A stretch of DNA of 34,546 nt. Source: CAYZXU01 sp964482535. GTDB taxonomy: Bacteria > Desulfobacterota > Desulfobacteria > Desulfobacterales > BuS5. Positions 16,288 to 24,492 of the stretch are shown here, piece by piece. The translations under genes and the position numbers were made by a program. Under the pieces are notes generated by a model. That model ran no database searches. It saw nothing but the letters and a program-made list of their open reading frames with translations, and was not told the DNA's origin. The stretch is taken from positions 1 to 34,546 of the forward strand of contig CAYZXU010000011.1 of NCBI GenBank assembly GCA_964482535.1, written 5' to 3'. Positions within the stretch are counted from its first letter, which is position 1. Each line of letters starts with the position of its first letter.

Positions 16288-17535
16288 ATGAACATAACTG
16301 AACTCAAAAATATGAGAATCAGTGAACTTTCAAAAATGGCTGTAAAGCTTAATGTTGAAAATGCCGGAAGCATGAGGAAACAAGAGCTTATTTTTGCGTT
16401 ACTCCAGGCTAAAATTGAAAAGGACGGGCAGATTTTTGGGGAAGGTACTCTGGAAATACTTCCGGATGGTTTCGGCTTTTTAAGAGCTCCTGATTACAAC
16501 TACCTGCCGGGTCCGGATGATATTTATGTTTCACCATCACAAATAAGGCGTTTTAGTCTCAAAACAGGTGACACTATATCAGGGCAGATCAGACAGCCAA
16601 AAGAGACTGAAAGATATTTCGCCCTGCTTAAAGTCGAGGCTGTTAATTATGAAGATCCTGAACTCGCCAGGCAAAAAATACTGTTTGACAATCTTACGCC
16701 GCTTTATCCTGATAGAAAAATTAACCTTGAAACTGATCCTGATAATTATTCCATGCGCATAATGGATTTAATGGCGCCCATAGGTTTTGGTCAAAGAGGG
16801 CTTATTGTTTCGCCTCCAAGATCAGGCAAAACAATGCTGCTTCAAGCTATTGCCAACAGTATCAGCGAAAATCACAAAGAAATTGTTCTTTTTGTGCTGT
16901 TAATTGATGAACGTCCTGAAGAGGTTACCGACATGGCGAGATCTGTTAATGGTGAAGTAATAAGCTCCACTTTTGACGAGCCTGCAGAAAGGCATGTCCA
17001 GGTTGCCGAAATGGTTATTGAAAAAGCCAAACGCCTTGTTGAACATAAAAAAGATGTTGTTATCCTTTTAGACAGTATAACAAGACTGGCACGTGCATAT
17101 AATTCCGTGATGCCCCCAAGTGGCAAGATTCTTTCAGGAGGTGTTGATTCAAATGCCCTTCAGCGTCCAAAACGTTTTTTTGGAGCTGCAAGAAATATAG
17201 AAGAAGGAGGGAGCCTCACCATTATAGCAACTGCGCTTATTGATACAGGAAGCCGTATGGATGAGGTTATATTTGAAGAATTTAAAGGCACCGGGAACAT
17301 GGAGCTCCAATTAGATAGAAGGCTTGCCGATAAAAGGATTTTTCCTGCTACCGACATTAAAAAATCCGGAACAAGAAAAGAGGAACTTCTCATGGATGAC
17401 TCAACAATAAGTCGTGTCTGGATTCTTCGCAAGCTGTTCTCCTCATTAAATCCTGTGGACAGTCTTGAATTTCTTCTTGATAAAATGAAAGGAACAAAGG
17501 ATAATAAGGATTTTCTGGATTCAATGAATACTTAA
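16288..17535 (+). CDS. rho: Transcription termination factor Rho
   Basis: Hexameric RNA-dependent ATPase that ends transcription of untranslated RNA. The 415 residues show the Rho N-terminal helical domain (1-45, beginning MNITELKNMRISEL). The cold-shock-like RNA-binding domain (about 50-120) has GEGTLEILPDGFGFLR and GPDDIYVSPSQIRRF. The RecA-type ATPase domain has Walker A SPPRSGKT (175-182), Walker B VVILLDSITRLARAYN, and the Q/R-loop segments LSGGVDSNALQRPKRFFGAARN and TGNMELQLDRRLADKRIFPA. GAAAGG at 16273-16278 is the ribosome site. rpmE follows at 94 bp, an order shared with many proteobacteria. Confidence 0.97.
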   Translation: MNITELKNMRISELSKMAVKLNVENAGSMRKQELIFALLQAKIEKDGQIFGEGTLEILPDGFGFLRAPDYNYLPGPDDIYVSPSQIRRFSLKTGDTISGQIRQPKETERYFALLKVEAVNYEDPELARQKILFDNLTPLYPDRKINLETDPDNYSMRIMDLMAPIGFGQRGLIVSPPRSGKTMLLQAIANSISENHKEIVLFVLLIDERPEEVTDMARSVNGEVISSTFDEPAERHVQVAEMVIEKAKRLVEHKKDVVILLDSITRLARAYNSVMPPSGKILSGGVDSNALQRPKRFFGAARNIEEGGSLTIIATALIDTGSRMDEVIFEEFKGTGNMELQLDRRLADKRIFPATDIKKSGTRKEELLMDDSTISRVWILRKLFSSLNPVDSLEFLLDKMKGTKDNKDFLDSMNT

Positions 17536-17538
17536 ATC

Positions 17539-17569
17539 TTTATGCTTGATGGAAAAAGTTGAGCATAAA
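17539..17569 (+). terminator. Weak stem-loop just after rho
   Basis: TTTATGCT (17539-17546) pairs with AGCATAAA (17562-17569) around a 15-base loop, followed by an AT-rich stretch without a clean T-tract. It could be a weak terminator or processing site between rho and rpmE. The stem is AT-rich, so confidence is low. Confidence 0.25.
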
Positions 17570-17629
17570 ATAATTTTATATAATTTTTAAAATGAAAAAT
17601 CGTTTTTTAGAAAACAGGAGGTAATTAAT

Positions 17630-17836
17630 ATGAAGCCTGATATTCATCCTGAATATTTTCAAACCAGCATAAAGTGCGCTTGTGGAAATGTTGTTGAAAC
17701 AGGATCCACCAAGCCTGACATTAAAGTTGAAATTTGTTCTGCTTGTCATCCTTTTTTTACAGGAAAACAGAAACTTGTTGACACAGCAGGTCGTATTGAA
17801 CGTTTTCGCAGAAAGTATGCTAAATTTCAGAAATAA
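17630..17836 (+). CDS. rpmE: 50S ribosomal protein L31 (zinc-binding type)
   Basis: Small ribosomal protein of 68 residues at the central protuberance of the 50S subunit. It has all four zinc-binding cysteines of the C+ form: C16 and C18 (KCACGN), then C36 and C39 (CSACHPFFTGKQK). This is the primary type, as opposed to the zinc-independent paralogue made under zinc starvation. AGGAGG at 17616-17621 is a near-perfect ribosome site 8 bases before the ATG. It sits between rho and prfA. Confidence 0.96.
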   Translation: MKPDIHPEYFQTSIKCACGNVVETGSTKPDIKVEICSACHPFFTGKQKLVDTAGRIERFRRKYAKFQK

Positions 17837-17854
17837 TTGACGGACAGATATAAT

Positions 17855-18922
17855 ATGTTTGAAAAATTGCAAGGGGTTGAAAACCGTTTTATAGAACTTG
17901 AAAAAATTTTAAGTGACCCCAAGGTGCTTCAGGACAGAGAAAAATATCAGAAGTATAGTCGCGAGCATTCTGAAGTGAATAAGATTGTAACAGTTTTCAA
18001 AGAGTATAAACAGCTCATGGAAGAGCTTGATGAAAGCAAAGAGCTTTTAAAAGATAATGACCCTGATATTAAAGCGTTGGCTCAGGATGAAGTAAACAGT
18101 CTTAATCAGCAGACAGATGATTATGAAGAAAAGCTGAAAGAGCTGCTAATGCCCAAAGACCCCAATGATGCCAGGAATGTTATAATTGAAATACGGGCAG
18201 GTACCGGAGGGGAAGAAGCAGGCCTTTTTGCCGGTGATCTGTTCAGGATGTACAGCAAATATGCTGAAAACAGACAATGGAAAGTCGAAATTCTTAACCA
18301 CCATGCCACAGGAGTTGGAGGTTTAAAAGAAGTAATTGCTCTAATTCACGGCAATGGTGCTTACAGCAGTTTTAAATACGAAAGTGGCACCCATCGTGTA
18401 CAAAGGGTTCCCACCACCGAAACACAGGGAAGGATTCATACGTCTGCGGTTACTGTTGCCGTCCTTCCTGAAGCCGAAGAGGTGGAGCTTAAAATTAACC
18501 CTGCTGATATAAAGGTAGATGTATACAGGGCAACGGGTCCTGGGGGGCAGAGTGTAAATACCACTGATTCTGCAGTGCGACTCACATATCTTCCCACAAA
18601 TCTTGTGGTAACCTGTCAGGATGAAAAATCCCAGTTAAAAAACAAAAATAAGGCCATGAAAGTATTGCGAGCACGTCTTCTCGATAGTATGCTTAAAGAG
18701 CAGAATGCAAAAAGGTCTGAAGACAGAAAAAATCAAATCGGTTCCGGAGATAGAAGTGAAAGAATAAGAACCTATAACTTTCCCCAGGGAAGAGTAACCG
18801 ACCACAGAATCGGTCTAACCCTTTATAAGCTGGAAAATATTCTTCAGGGTGATTTAAACGAAATAATCAGCGGTCTTACAACTTATTATCAAGCCCAGGC
18901 ATTGCAGAATGTTGCGTCCTGA
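17855..18922 (+). CDS. prfA: Peptide chain release factor 1
   Basis: Class I release factor that reads UAA and UAG and triggers peptide release. From ATG 17855 it has 355 residues, the normal length; the frame extends to TTG 17837 directly after rpmE, but the ATG gives the usual N-terminus (MFEKLQGVENRF). The GGQ motif that enters the peptidyl-transferase centre is at residues 230-232 (RATGPGGQSVNT). The anticodon-like tripeptide is PTT (186-188) in RVPTTETQGRIHTS, the RF1 type; RF2 would have SPF. prmC overlaps its end and encodes the enzyme that methylates the GGQ glutamine. Confidence 0.96.
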   Translation: MFEKLQGVENRFIELEKILSDPKVLQDREKYQKYSREHSEVNKIVTVFKEYKQLMEELDESKELLKDNDPDIKALAQDEVNSLNQQTDDYEEKLKELLMPKDPNDARNVIIEIRAGTGGEEAGLFAGDLFRMYSKYAENRQWKVEILNHHATGVGGLKEVIALIHGNGAYSSFKYESGTHRVQRVPTTETQGRIHTSAVTVAVLPEAEEVELKINPADIKVDVYRATGPGGQSVNTTDSAVRLTYLPTNLVVTCQDEKSQLKNKNKAMKVLRARLLDSMLKEQNAKRSEDRKNQIGSGDRSERIRTYNFPQGRVTDHRIGLTLYKLENILQGDLNEIISGLTTYYQAQALQNVAS

Positions 18923-19799
18923 ATGGACAATAATAAAACTTTTAAACTGGACAACATCTTATTTTAAATCTCACAACATTGAGAGCCCCCGGGCTGCAGC
19001 CGAGATACTTCTATCCCATGCACTCAAACTGAAACGTATTGATCTATATCTGCAATATGACCGGCCTCTTGATAAAACAGAGCTTGCAAACTTTAAAACT
19101 TTAATAAAAAGAAGGGTTGCAAGAGAGCCTGTTGCCTATATTACAGGGAAAAAAGAATTCTGGTCAATGGAGCTTGAAGTTGCAAGAGATGTTTTGATAC
19201 CAAGGCCTGACACAGAATGCCTTGTTGAAACAGCCTTGAAGATCATTTCGTCCAAGCCGGATAATATACCAAAGCAGATTATAGAACTTGGAACGGGTTC
19301 AGGAGCAATAATTATTGCACTTGCAGCCCAAAAGCCAGGAAATATTTTTTTTGCATCGGATTTTTCCATTAAGGCTTTAAAATTAGCGAGAAAGAATGCA
19401 TGGACCCATAATCTTAATAAAAAAATAAATTTTTTTTCAGGCAGTTGGTTTTTGCCTTTAAGTAACAGAAAATGCAGGTTTGATATTATTATTTCGAATC
19501 CGCCGTATATTAAATCCAGCATTATTAATAAACTGGAGCCTGAAATTTACAGGTATGAGCCTGTTTTAGCCCTTGACGGCGGTAAAGACGGTCTCAATTC
19601 TTTAGGTCTGATAATATCTACTGCACATTTATATCTTAAGGATAAGGGGAGTCTGTTGCTTGAGATTGGATCCGACCAAAAAAATGCTGTGGAAGCGATG
19701 ATTAGCAGTGCAAATAATTATGAAAATGTTTTTTTTACAAAAGATTATAGCGGCTTCAACAGAGTAGTTCAAATGGATAAAAAAGGGGTTTTAAATTAG
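18909..19799 (+). CDS. prmC: Release factor glutamine methyltransferase PrmC (HemK)
   Basis: S-adenosylmethionine-dependent N5-methyltransferase acting on the glutamine of the release-factor GGQ motif. The 296 residues comprise an N-terminal helical domain that docks the release factor (about 1-80, with SPRAAAEILLSHALKLKR and PVAYITGKKEFWS). The methyltransferase fold follows, with motif I ELGTGSG (126-132) and the substrate-binding NPPY (197-200). The ATG at 18909 overlaps the prfA end by 14 bases, so substrate and modifying enzyme are co-translated. Confidence 0.95.
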   Translation: MLRPEWTIIKLLNWTTSYFKSHNIESPRAAAEILLSHALKLKRIDLYLQYDRPLDKTELANFKTLIKRRVAREPVAYITGKKEFWSMELEVARDVLIPRPDTECLVETALKIISSKPDNIPKQIIELGTGSGAIIIALAAQKPGNIFFASDFSIKALKLARKNAWTHNLNKKINFFSGSWFLPLSNRKCRFDIIISNPPYIKSSIINKLEPEIYRYEPVLALDGGKDGLNSLGLIISTAHLYLKDKGSLLLEIGSDQKNAVEAMISSANNYENVFFTKDYSGFNRVVQMDKKGVLN

Positions 19800-19820
19800 G
19801 TTGAGGGAGTAAAAACAGAT

Positions 19821-20588
19821 ATGAAGGTTTTAGTATGTGGTAAAGGCGGGAGCGGCAAGAGTACCATCTCCACATTAATTGCCAAGGCGCTGCAGAAAAA
19901 GGGTTTTAATGTTATGTTAATAGACGCAGATGAATCAAACCTTGGCCTTCATCGATTAATGGGCGCTGAATCTCCCACAATACTCATGGATAACCTTGGA
20001 GGTAAAAAAAGCTTTAAACAAAGCCTAAACAATACTTTTTCCGATGAAAATAATTCTTTTTTAAAAGAAAAAATAACCTTCAATGAAATAATGGGGGAAA
20101 CAGTTTCCCGGGCTAATGATATAAAACTCGTTGCAATCGGGAAAATTCATGAATCCGGTGAGGGATGCGCCTGCCCCATGGGGGTACTTTCAAAGATGAT
20201 ACTCTCCAGACTTGTAATGGGTGATAAAGATGTGGTTATTATAGATTCTTCGGCAGGTGTGGAGCATTTTGGCAGAGGCGTGGATCGTGAATGTGATTTA
20301 ATTTTAGGAGTTGTAGATCCCTCCTTTGATTCATTCCTGCTGGCTGAAAAAATATCGAAAATGGCGGATAATGCCAGGATAGATAATTTTTTTATTTTGA
20401 ACAAGGTTGATGACAGGGTAGCGGATTTAATGAATGCAAATATTGATCAGGCAAAGATAGTTGCAAAAATACCTCAATATGATTCTCTGTTCAAAGAAAG
20501 CCTTGAGGGAAAAGAACTGAAAACTAATGTATCTGAGATAGAATTGATCTGCGAATTGATTAAAACAAAAAAAAATTACTATAAATAA
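19821..20588 (+). CDS. CooC/AcsF-family P-loop ATPase (carbon monoxide dehydrogenase nickel-insertion type)
   Basis: A MinD/ParA-superfamily ATPase of 255 residues. The deviant Walker A is GKGGSGKST (7-15), the switch region is LIDADESNLGLHRLMG, and Walker B is VVIIDSSAGVEHFGRG. The CxC metal-binding motif typical of CooC is C116 and C118 in EGCACPMG. CooC proteins dimerise through this motif and load nickel into CO dehydrogenase. The expected client would be a CO dehydrogenase/acetyl-CoA synthase of a Wood-Ljungdahl pathway, common in Desulfobacterales, but no cooS or acs gene is in the window. It starts 21 bp after prmC, with GAGGGAG at 19802-19808 as ribosome site. Confidence 0.85.
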   Translation: MKVLVCGKGGSGKSTISTLIAKALQKKGFNVMLIDADESNLGLHRLMGAESPTILMDNLGGKKSFKQSLNNTFSDENNSFLKEKITFNEIMGETVSRANDIKLVAIGKIHESGEGCACPMGVLSKMILSRLVMGDKDVVIIDSSAGVEHFGRGVDRECDLILGVVDPSFDSFLLAEKISKMADNARIDNFFILNKVDDRVADLMNANIDQAKIVAKIPQYDSLFKESLEGKELKTNVSEIELICELIKTKKNYYK

Positions 20589-20619
20589 CATTTTTTTATT
20601 AAAAGTATAAAAAAATGTT
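20587..20619 (+). terminator. AT-rich terminator hairpin after the CooC-like gene
   Basis: A perfect 12-bp inverted repeat, AACATTTTTTTA (20587-20598) and TAAAAAAATGTT (20608-20619), surrounds a 9-base loop and is followed by GCTTTTGTTT. It overlaps the CooC-like stop codon. The stem is nearly all A-T, so it may act as a bidirectional terminator of modest strength. Confidence 0.5.
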
Positions 20620-21089
20620 GCTTTTGTTTATATAGTATATTATAGGTTGCAAACTTATTGAGAAAAATAAGTGAAAATTTATCTTGCTAAAAGATGGAAA
20701 TATTTTGTGTGGCAGTAACATATTTGAATTTAAATAAAAAAAATAATTTATCTGATTTTTCATTTCCTAAAAGCCAGAGTATAGTGTTATATAAAATTTT
20801 TCAGGTTCCAAATCAAATAAAAAGAGACCCTTGTAAAGCACCCTCTTTCACTAAATTTCGTAGTCAGTCTTCAAGTAATCCTCGAAATACAAAGAGTGTA
20901 TTCCCAAGGTATCAATGTTAGAGTAGCAAAAAAAATTTTTACAAGAAAGCTTAATGAGTTTATTAAGAATGCGTCTTTTATGACGCAACGGTTTCGTTCC
21001 AAGGGGAGATCCATTTTGTTAAAGTGGCAACAACCTGAAGTTTGAAACCATTATTAATTTTATAATGTTTTTTAAAGGAGATTGTCACT
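20620..21089 (+). promoter_or_regulatory. Long non-coding stretch, probable 5' leader region of the cold-shock gene
   Basis: About 470 bases without a supported gene; the one 75-codon frame here has no ribosome site and reads like random AT-rich sequence. A perfect 6-bp hairpin, TGCGTC (20970-20975) and GACGCA (20982-20987), lies about 100 bases before the cold-shock ATG, followed by the GC-richer CGGTTTCGTTCC. Cold-shock genes commonly have long structured leaders. I could not pick out a single convincing promoter; several TATA-like boxes occur around 20630-20640 and 20785-20795. Confidence 0.45.
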
Positions 21090-21290
21090 ATGGCTAATGG
21101 AATTGTGAAATGGTTTAATGATCAAAAAGGTTATGGTTTTATTGAGCAGGAAGATGGTCCTGATGTATTTGTTCATCATTCAGGAATCAACTCATCCGGT
21201 TTTAAATCACTTAATGAGGGCGACAGAGTATCTTTTGATATTGAGCAGGGGCAAAAAGGTCCTGCCGCTGTAAATGTAACCGTTATTTAA
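21090..21290 (+). CDS. cspA: Cold-shock domain protein (CspA family)
   Basis: Single cold-shock domain of 66 residues, an OB-fold RNA/ssDNA chaperone in the cytoplasm. It has MANGIVKWFNDQKGYGFIEQ, with RNP1 KGYGFIEQ and RNP2 VFVHHSGI, and the C-terminal GPAAVNVTVI. AAAGGAG (21075-21081) gives a strong ribosome site. It is monocistronic by appearance: a roughly 500-base leader precedes it and a terminator follows within 20 bases. Whether it is cold-inducible or constitutive cannot be told. Confidence 0.95.
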   Translation: MANGIVKWFNDQKGYGFIEQEDGPDVFVHHSGINSSGFKSLNEGDRVSFDIEQGQKGPAAVNVTVI

Positions 21291-21306
21291 ATTAATATTT
21301 CATAAG

Positions 21307-21350
21307 AAAAAAACGTTCTAATTAGATTAAATTAGAATTAAACGTTTTTT
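21307..21350 (+). terminator. Rho-independent terminator of the cold-shock gene
   Basis: AAAAAACGTT (21308-21317) pairs with AACGTTTTTT (21341-21350). An inner stem CTAATT (21318-21323) pairs with AATTAG (21330-21335), leaving a small bulge. The right arm supplies the T-tract. It lies 17 bases after the cspA stop. Confidence 0.75.
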
Positions 21351-21363
21351 GTTTGAGTTATGC

Positions 21364-21410
21364 AACAGGCAACAGCCACCCAGACTCACTGGGAAAGGCT
21401 GTTGCCTGTT
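21364..21410 (+). terminator. Strong GC-rich hairpin with T-tract directly before pabA (terminator or attenuator)
   Basis: A perfect 14-bp stem, AACAGGCAACAGCC (21364-21377) and GGCTGTTGCCTGTT (21397-21410), has an extra inner stem CCCAG/CTGGG (21379-21383 and 21389-21393) and is followed by TTATTTT. It starts 14 bases after the cspA terminator and ends 19 bases before the pabA start. It is either a second terminator for cspA or a transcription attenuator for pabA. Confidence 0.75.
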
Positions 21411-21429
21411 TTATTTTGGAGATGGAAGC

Positions 21430-22032
21430 TTGGCCAAACTACTGGTAATCGATAATTACGATTCCTTCACATATAATCTTGTCCAAATGTTCAGACGCTA
21501 TGACCTGATTATTGATATTCACAGGAGTGATAAAATCACTATCCCAAGGGCTGAAAAAATCAACCCTGACTATATTCTTATAAGTCCAGGACCTAAAGAC
21601 CCTGAGCATGCCGGAATATCAGTTCCTTTGATAAAACAGTTTTCGGGTAAAAAACCTGTTCTTGGAGTGTGTCTTGGAATGCAGTGTATAAATGAGGCCT
21701 TTGGAGGCTCCACAATTTGCGCTCCCTTACCCATGCACGGAAAGACAAGCAATATAGAACATAATGGGCAGGGTATTTTCAAAGGCATACCTTCGCCTTT
21801 TAAAGCTGCAAGGTATCATTCTTTAATGGTGTCACTGCCTGAAACACAAAAAAAAGATTCTATGGCGGTTACTTCCCGCAGCAGTCACGGTGTTATCATG
21901 GGGCTTTCGCACCTTGAATATCCAGTTCATGGAGTCCAGTTTCATCCTGAAAGTTTTCTTACGGAAAATGGTTTTAATATTGTGGAAAATTTTCTTGGTC
22001 TCGGGGTATTAGGAGGATTAAGCTTAAGATGA
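21430..22032 (+). CDS. pabA: Aminodeoxychorismate synthase glutamine amidotransferase subunit PabA (TrpG/PabA family)
   Basis: Class I glutamine amidotransferase of 200 residues that hands ammonia to PabB for 4-amino-4-deoxychorismate, a folate precursor. The nucleophile is C81 (LGVCLGMQ), and the histidine and glutamate of the triad are H172 and E174 (FHPES). The oxyanion strand is ISPGPKDPEHAG. I start at TTG 21430 because GGAG lies at 21418-21421 and the protein then begins AKLLVIDNYDSFTYNL, the usual N-terminus; extending upstream would run through the hairpin. TrpG is nearly identical in sequence; PabA is chosen because the coupled downstream partner is PabB-like. The stop overlaps the next start as ATGA. 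Confidence 0.9.
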   Translation: MAKLLVIDNYDSFTYNLVQMFRRYDLIIDIHRSDKITIPRAEKINPDYILISPGPKDPEHAGISVPLIKQFSGKKPVLGVCLGMQCINEAFGGSTICAPLPMHGKTSNIEHNGQGIFKGIPSPFKAARYHSLMVSLPETQKKDSMAVTSRSSHGVIMGLSHLEYPVHGVQFHPESFLTENGFNIVENFLGLGVLGGLSLR

Positions 22033-24275
22033 AAGAATTTTTAAAAAACAGATTAACCGGTGTTTATACAGAATCATTATCTATTAAGGATGCATTTATA
22101 GATATCGCTGCACATTTTGCTAATATGCCAGGAACGGTTCTTCTAATGAGCGGAGGCGATCTTGATTCTTCAAGGTATAATATTCTATGCGTAAAACCCT
22201 GGCTGACCTATAAGGGAAAAGGCAGTGAGCAGACTATAACAACAGGAAAAGGCGTATATAAATTTAATGATGATCCTTTTTCAATATTAAAAAAGCTGGT
22301 AAATGCATTTAATCTCTCTGGTTTTAATCTCTCTGGTTTTGATCTCTATGGGCCGGTTGCGGCCGGGCTCTTCGGCTACCTTGCATATGATTTAAAAGAT
22401 TTTATTGAAGATCTGCCCAAAACATCGGTGGATGATCTTCTTTTGCCGGACATCTGTTTTTTTGCACCTTCGATTATTTTAATCCATGACAAGATGAAAA
22501 ATCAGACAAGGCTCCATATCCCTGAATTTGAAGACAGCGCTGGAAATAACAGTAAAGATACAGTTGAGTGGTTTTTTTCCATTATTAATTCAGGCTTGAA
22601 AGCTTCAGAAGGGTTTAAAGGAAATTTAAAGGGCTTTGAATCAAATTTTAAAAAAACAGACTATATTGATTCCATTCAACGCATAAAAGAGTATATTACT
22701 CAAGGCCATGTTTACCAGGTTAATATGGCCCAGCGTTTTATAATGGATTTTTCAGGTGATACATTTTCTCTTTTTCAAGAGCTGTTTAAGAATAATCCTG
22801 CGTCCTTTTTTGCCTATATTAATGCAGGAGATCACCGTATTATTTCCACATCACCGGAAAGATTTATCCTCCGAAGGGGCAACTCGATTGAAACAAGACC
22901 CATTAAGGGCACAAGGCCCAGGGGAAAAGATCTTAAACAGGACAAAAAGATGAAAAAAGAGCTTGAGCAGAGCATAAAAGATGATGCCGAGCTTTCAATG
23001 ATAGTAGATCTTTTGCGAAACGATCTTGGGAAGGTCTGTCGGGCAGGTTCCGTAAAGGTAACAAAACATAAGATGCTTGAAGCCTACAGTAATGTATATC
23101 ACCTGGTTTCTGTTGTTGAAGGTACGCTTGACCCTGAAGTCGATTCCGTTGATATTATAAAAGCAGCATTTCCAGGCGGGTCAATTACAGGATGTCCCAA
23201 GGTAAGGGCAATGGAGATAATTGATGAGCTTGAGCCCAACAGAAGACATATATACACAGGTTCCATAGGCTATATAAGTTTTCATGATACAATGGATCTG
23301 TCCATAGCAATCAGAACAGCAACTGTTTTAAATGGAAAAATTATTTTTTCCGTGGGAGGAGGATTAGTCTTTGATTCAAATCCTGAAGATGAATTTGAAG
23401 AAACACTCCACAAGGGGAAAACCCTTATGGAGGTTTTTCAGGGAAAAGGGAAAAAAGATGAGGCCGACAGTTATATATGGCTCAACGGCAAGATGGAAAA
23501 GAGCTATAATGCCGGTGTGTCTGTTTCTGACCCAGGGTTTCAATACGGGGCAGGTTTTTTTGAAACAATAAGGGTAAATAAGGGTAAATCTCAATATCTT
23601 AAAGAACATATGACAAGGTTTAATCTGGCATGGGAGTATCTGTTCGGCAAAAAAGCCCCTGACCTGACATGGAAAGATATTATCAGCTCGGTTATAGTTA
23701 AAAACAGTCTTGAAAATAAAATATCCGCAGTAAAAATAATTGCCACCAGCGGGGACAGGAATGAAGCGCCGTTTAATAATGCGCTTATTGTTATGGCGAG
23801 ACCATATATTCATCGTTTGTCAGGGAAAAAGGAGCAGGGTTTAAATCTTGCTGTATATCCCGATCCCAGGCAGACACCCCTTGCGGATTATAAAACCCTC
23901 AACTATTTCTATTATTACCGTGCTGGAAAATGGGCTGCATCAAAAGGTGCTGACGAGGCGTTGATACTTAATCCGGATGGAACCGTATCAGAAACCAATA
24001 CAGGAAATATATTAATTCTAAGGGATAAAACTGTTCTGCTCCCCTATTCCCAGCATATGCTTAACGGGGTAATGCAGGATAAAGTTTGTGCTTTTTTAGA
24101 GAGCAATGGATTTAAAATTGAAAAAAAAAGAATGATCCATAAGGATCTGTTCAAGGGTTCCCAGCTGATAATAACCAATTCACTTATGGGAGCAGTCCCT
24201 GTGCTTTCAATTAACGGGCAGAAAACAGGCATGTCCTCAAATTTTTGGCAAAAAATTAATAAAAAAGTGTTATAA
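22029..24275 (+). CDS. pabBC: PabB-PabC fusion: aminodeoxychorismate synthase component I and aminodeoxychorismate lyase
   Basis: Bifunctional enzyme of 748 residues converting chorismate to p-aminobenzoate with ammonia from PabA. Residues 1 to about 470 are the chorismate-binding domain, with RPIKGTRPRG at 290-299. K293 is the lysine of PabB where anthranilate synthases have alanine, which separates PabB from TrpE. The conserved FPGGSITGCPK and GGGLVFDSNPEDEFEE regions are intact. Residues from about 478 (WLNGKMEKS, DPGFQYGAGFFETIRV) form a fold-type IV PLP lyase, with its lysine in DYKTLNYF and TVSETNTGNI near the cofactor phosphate. PabBC fusions are known in several phyla. It overlaps pabA by 4 bases. 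Residues 95-104 are a duplicated NLSGF. Confidence 0.93.
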   Translation: MKEFLKNRLTGVYTESLSIKDAFIDIAAHFANMPGTVLLMSGGDLDSSRYNILCVKPWLTYKGKGSEQTITTGKGVYKFNDDPFSILKKLVNAFNLSGFNLSGFDLYGPVAAGLFGYLAYDLKDFIEDLPKTSVDDLLLPDICFFAPSIILIHDKMKNQTRLHIPEFEDSAGNNSKDTVEWFFSIINSGLKASEGFKGNLKGFESNFKKTDYIDSIQRIKEYITQGHVYQVNMAQRFIMDFSGDTFSLFQELFKNNPASFFAYINAGDHRIISTSPERFILRRGNSIETRPIKGTRPRGKDLKQDKKMKKELEQSIKDDAELSMIVDLLRNDLGKVCRAGSVKVTKHKMLEAYSNVYHLVSVVEGTLDPEVDSVDIIKAAFPGGSITGCPKVRAMEIIDELEPNRRHIYTGSIGYISFHDTMDLSIAIRTATVLNGKIIFSVGGGLVFDSNPEDEFEETLHKGKTLMEVFQGKGKKDEADSYIWLNGKMEKSYNAGVSVSDPGFQYGAGFFETIRVNKGKSQYLKEHMTRFNLAWEYLFGKKAPDLTWKDIISSVIVKNSLENKISAVKIIATSGDRNEAPFNNALIVMARPYIHRLSGKKEQGLNLAVYPDPRQTPLADYKTLNYFYYYRAGKWAASKGADEALILNPDGTVSETNTGNILILRDKTVLLPYSQHMLNGVMQDKVCAFLESNGFKIEKKRMIHKDLFKGSQLIITNSLMGAVPVLSINGQKTGMSSNFWQKINKKVL
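22311..22340 (+). repeat. Exact 15-bp tandem duplication within pabBC
   Basis: AATCTCTCTGGTTTT occurs at 22311-22325 and again at 22326-22340, followed by a degenerate third start (GATCTCTAT). It encodes NLSGF twice, in a poorly conserved loop before GPVAAGLFGYLAYDLKDF. It is in frame, so the reading frame is kept. Confidence 0.85.
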
Positions 24276-24325
24276 TTTAAAATTTTTAGACTCCGCGATT
24301 ACCCCGATAACATCATTGAATTTAC

Positions 24326-24354
24326 TTGACAAAAACAGCTTTTTAATATCTTTA
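24326..24354 (+). promoter_or_regulatory. Possible promoter upstream of the Hsp70-like gene
   Basis: A consensus TTGACA lies at 24326-24331, about 160 bases before the Hsp70-like start. The -10 is poor: TCTTTA at 17-bp spacing (24349-24354), while the better TAATAT is too close. The 217-base gap between pabBC and the Hsp70 gene otherwise shows no clear terminator. Confidence 0.3.
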
Positions 24355-24492
24355 AAAAAGATCCTGCCAAAAAAAAGAACCTATAGTTTTGGATGGTATT
24401 ACCGATAACAACAGAGTAGCTAAGTCTTTAAAACTTGAAGATGATTGTGATTAATATTTATAAGCAAACACCTGTTGGAAAAAGGAGTTAAA

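Noticed and set aside
17559..17584. TTGAGC and TATAAT between rho and rpmE as a promoter
   Set aside because: The spacing is only 14 bp, too short for a sigma70 promoter; the TATAAT alone is expected by chance in such AT-rich sequence.
20711..20728. TGGCAG-like sigma54 element
   Set aside because: The GC of the -12 element is missing at the required spacing.
20694..20921. A 75-codon plus-strand frame upstream of the cold-shock gene
   Set aside because: No ribosome site, no recognisable protein features, AT-rich random-looking composition; better explained as non-coding leader.
21360..21455. A possible 31-residue leader peptide with three tryptophan codons before pabA
   Set aside because: It has no Shine-Dalgarno sequence, two of the Trp codons lie beyond the hairpin, and the operon makes p-aminobenzoate, so Trp attenuation does not fit.
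24362..24454. A short open stretch before the Hsp70 gene that reads like protein (ending in KSLKLEDDCD)
   Set aside because: No start with a ribosome site and only about 30 codons between stops; could be a remnant but cannot be supported.
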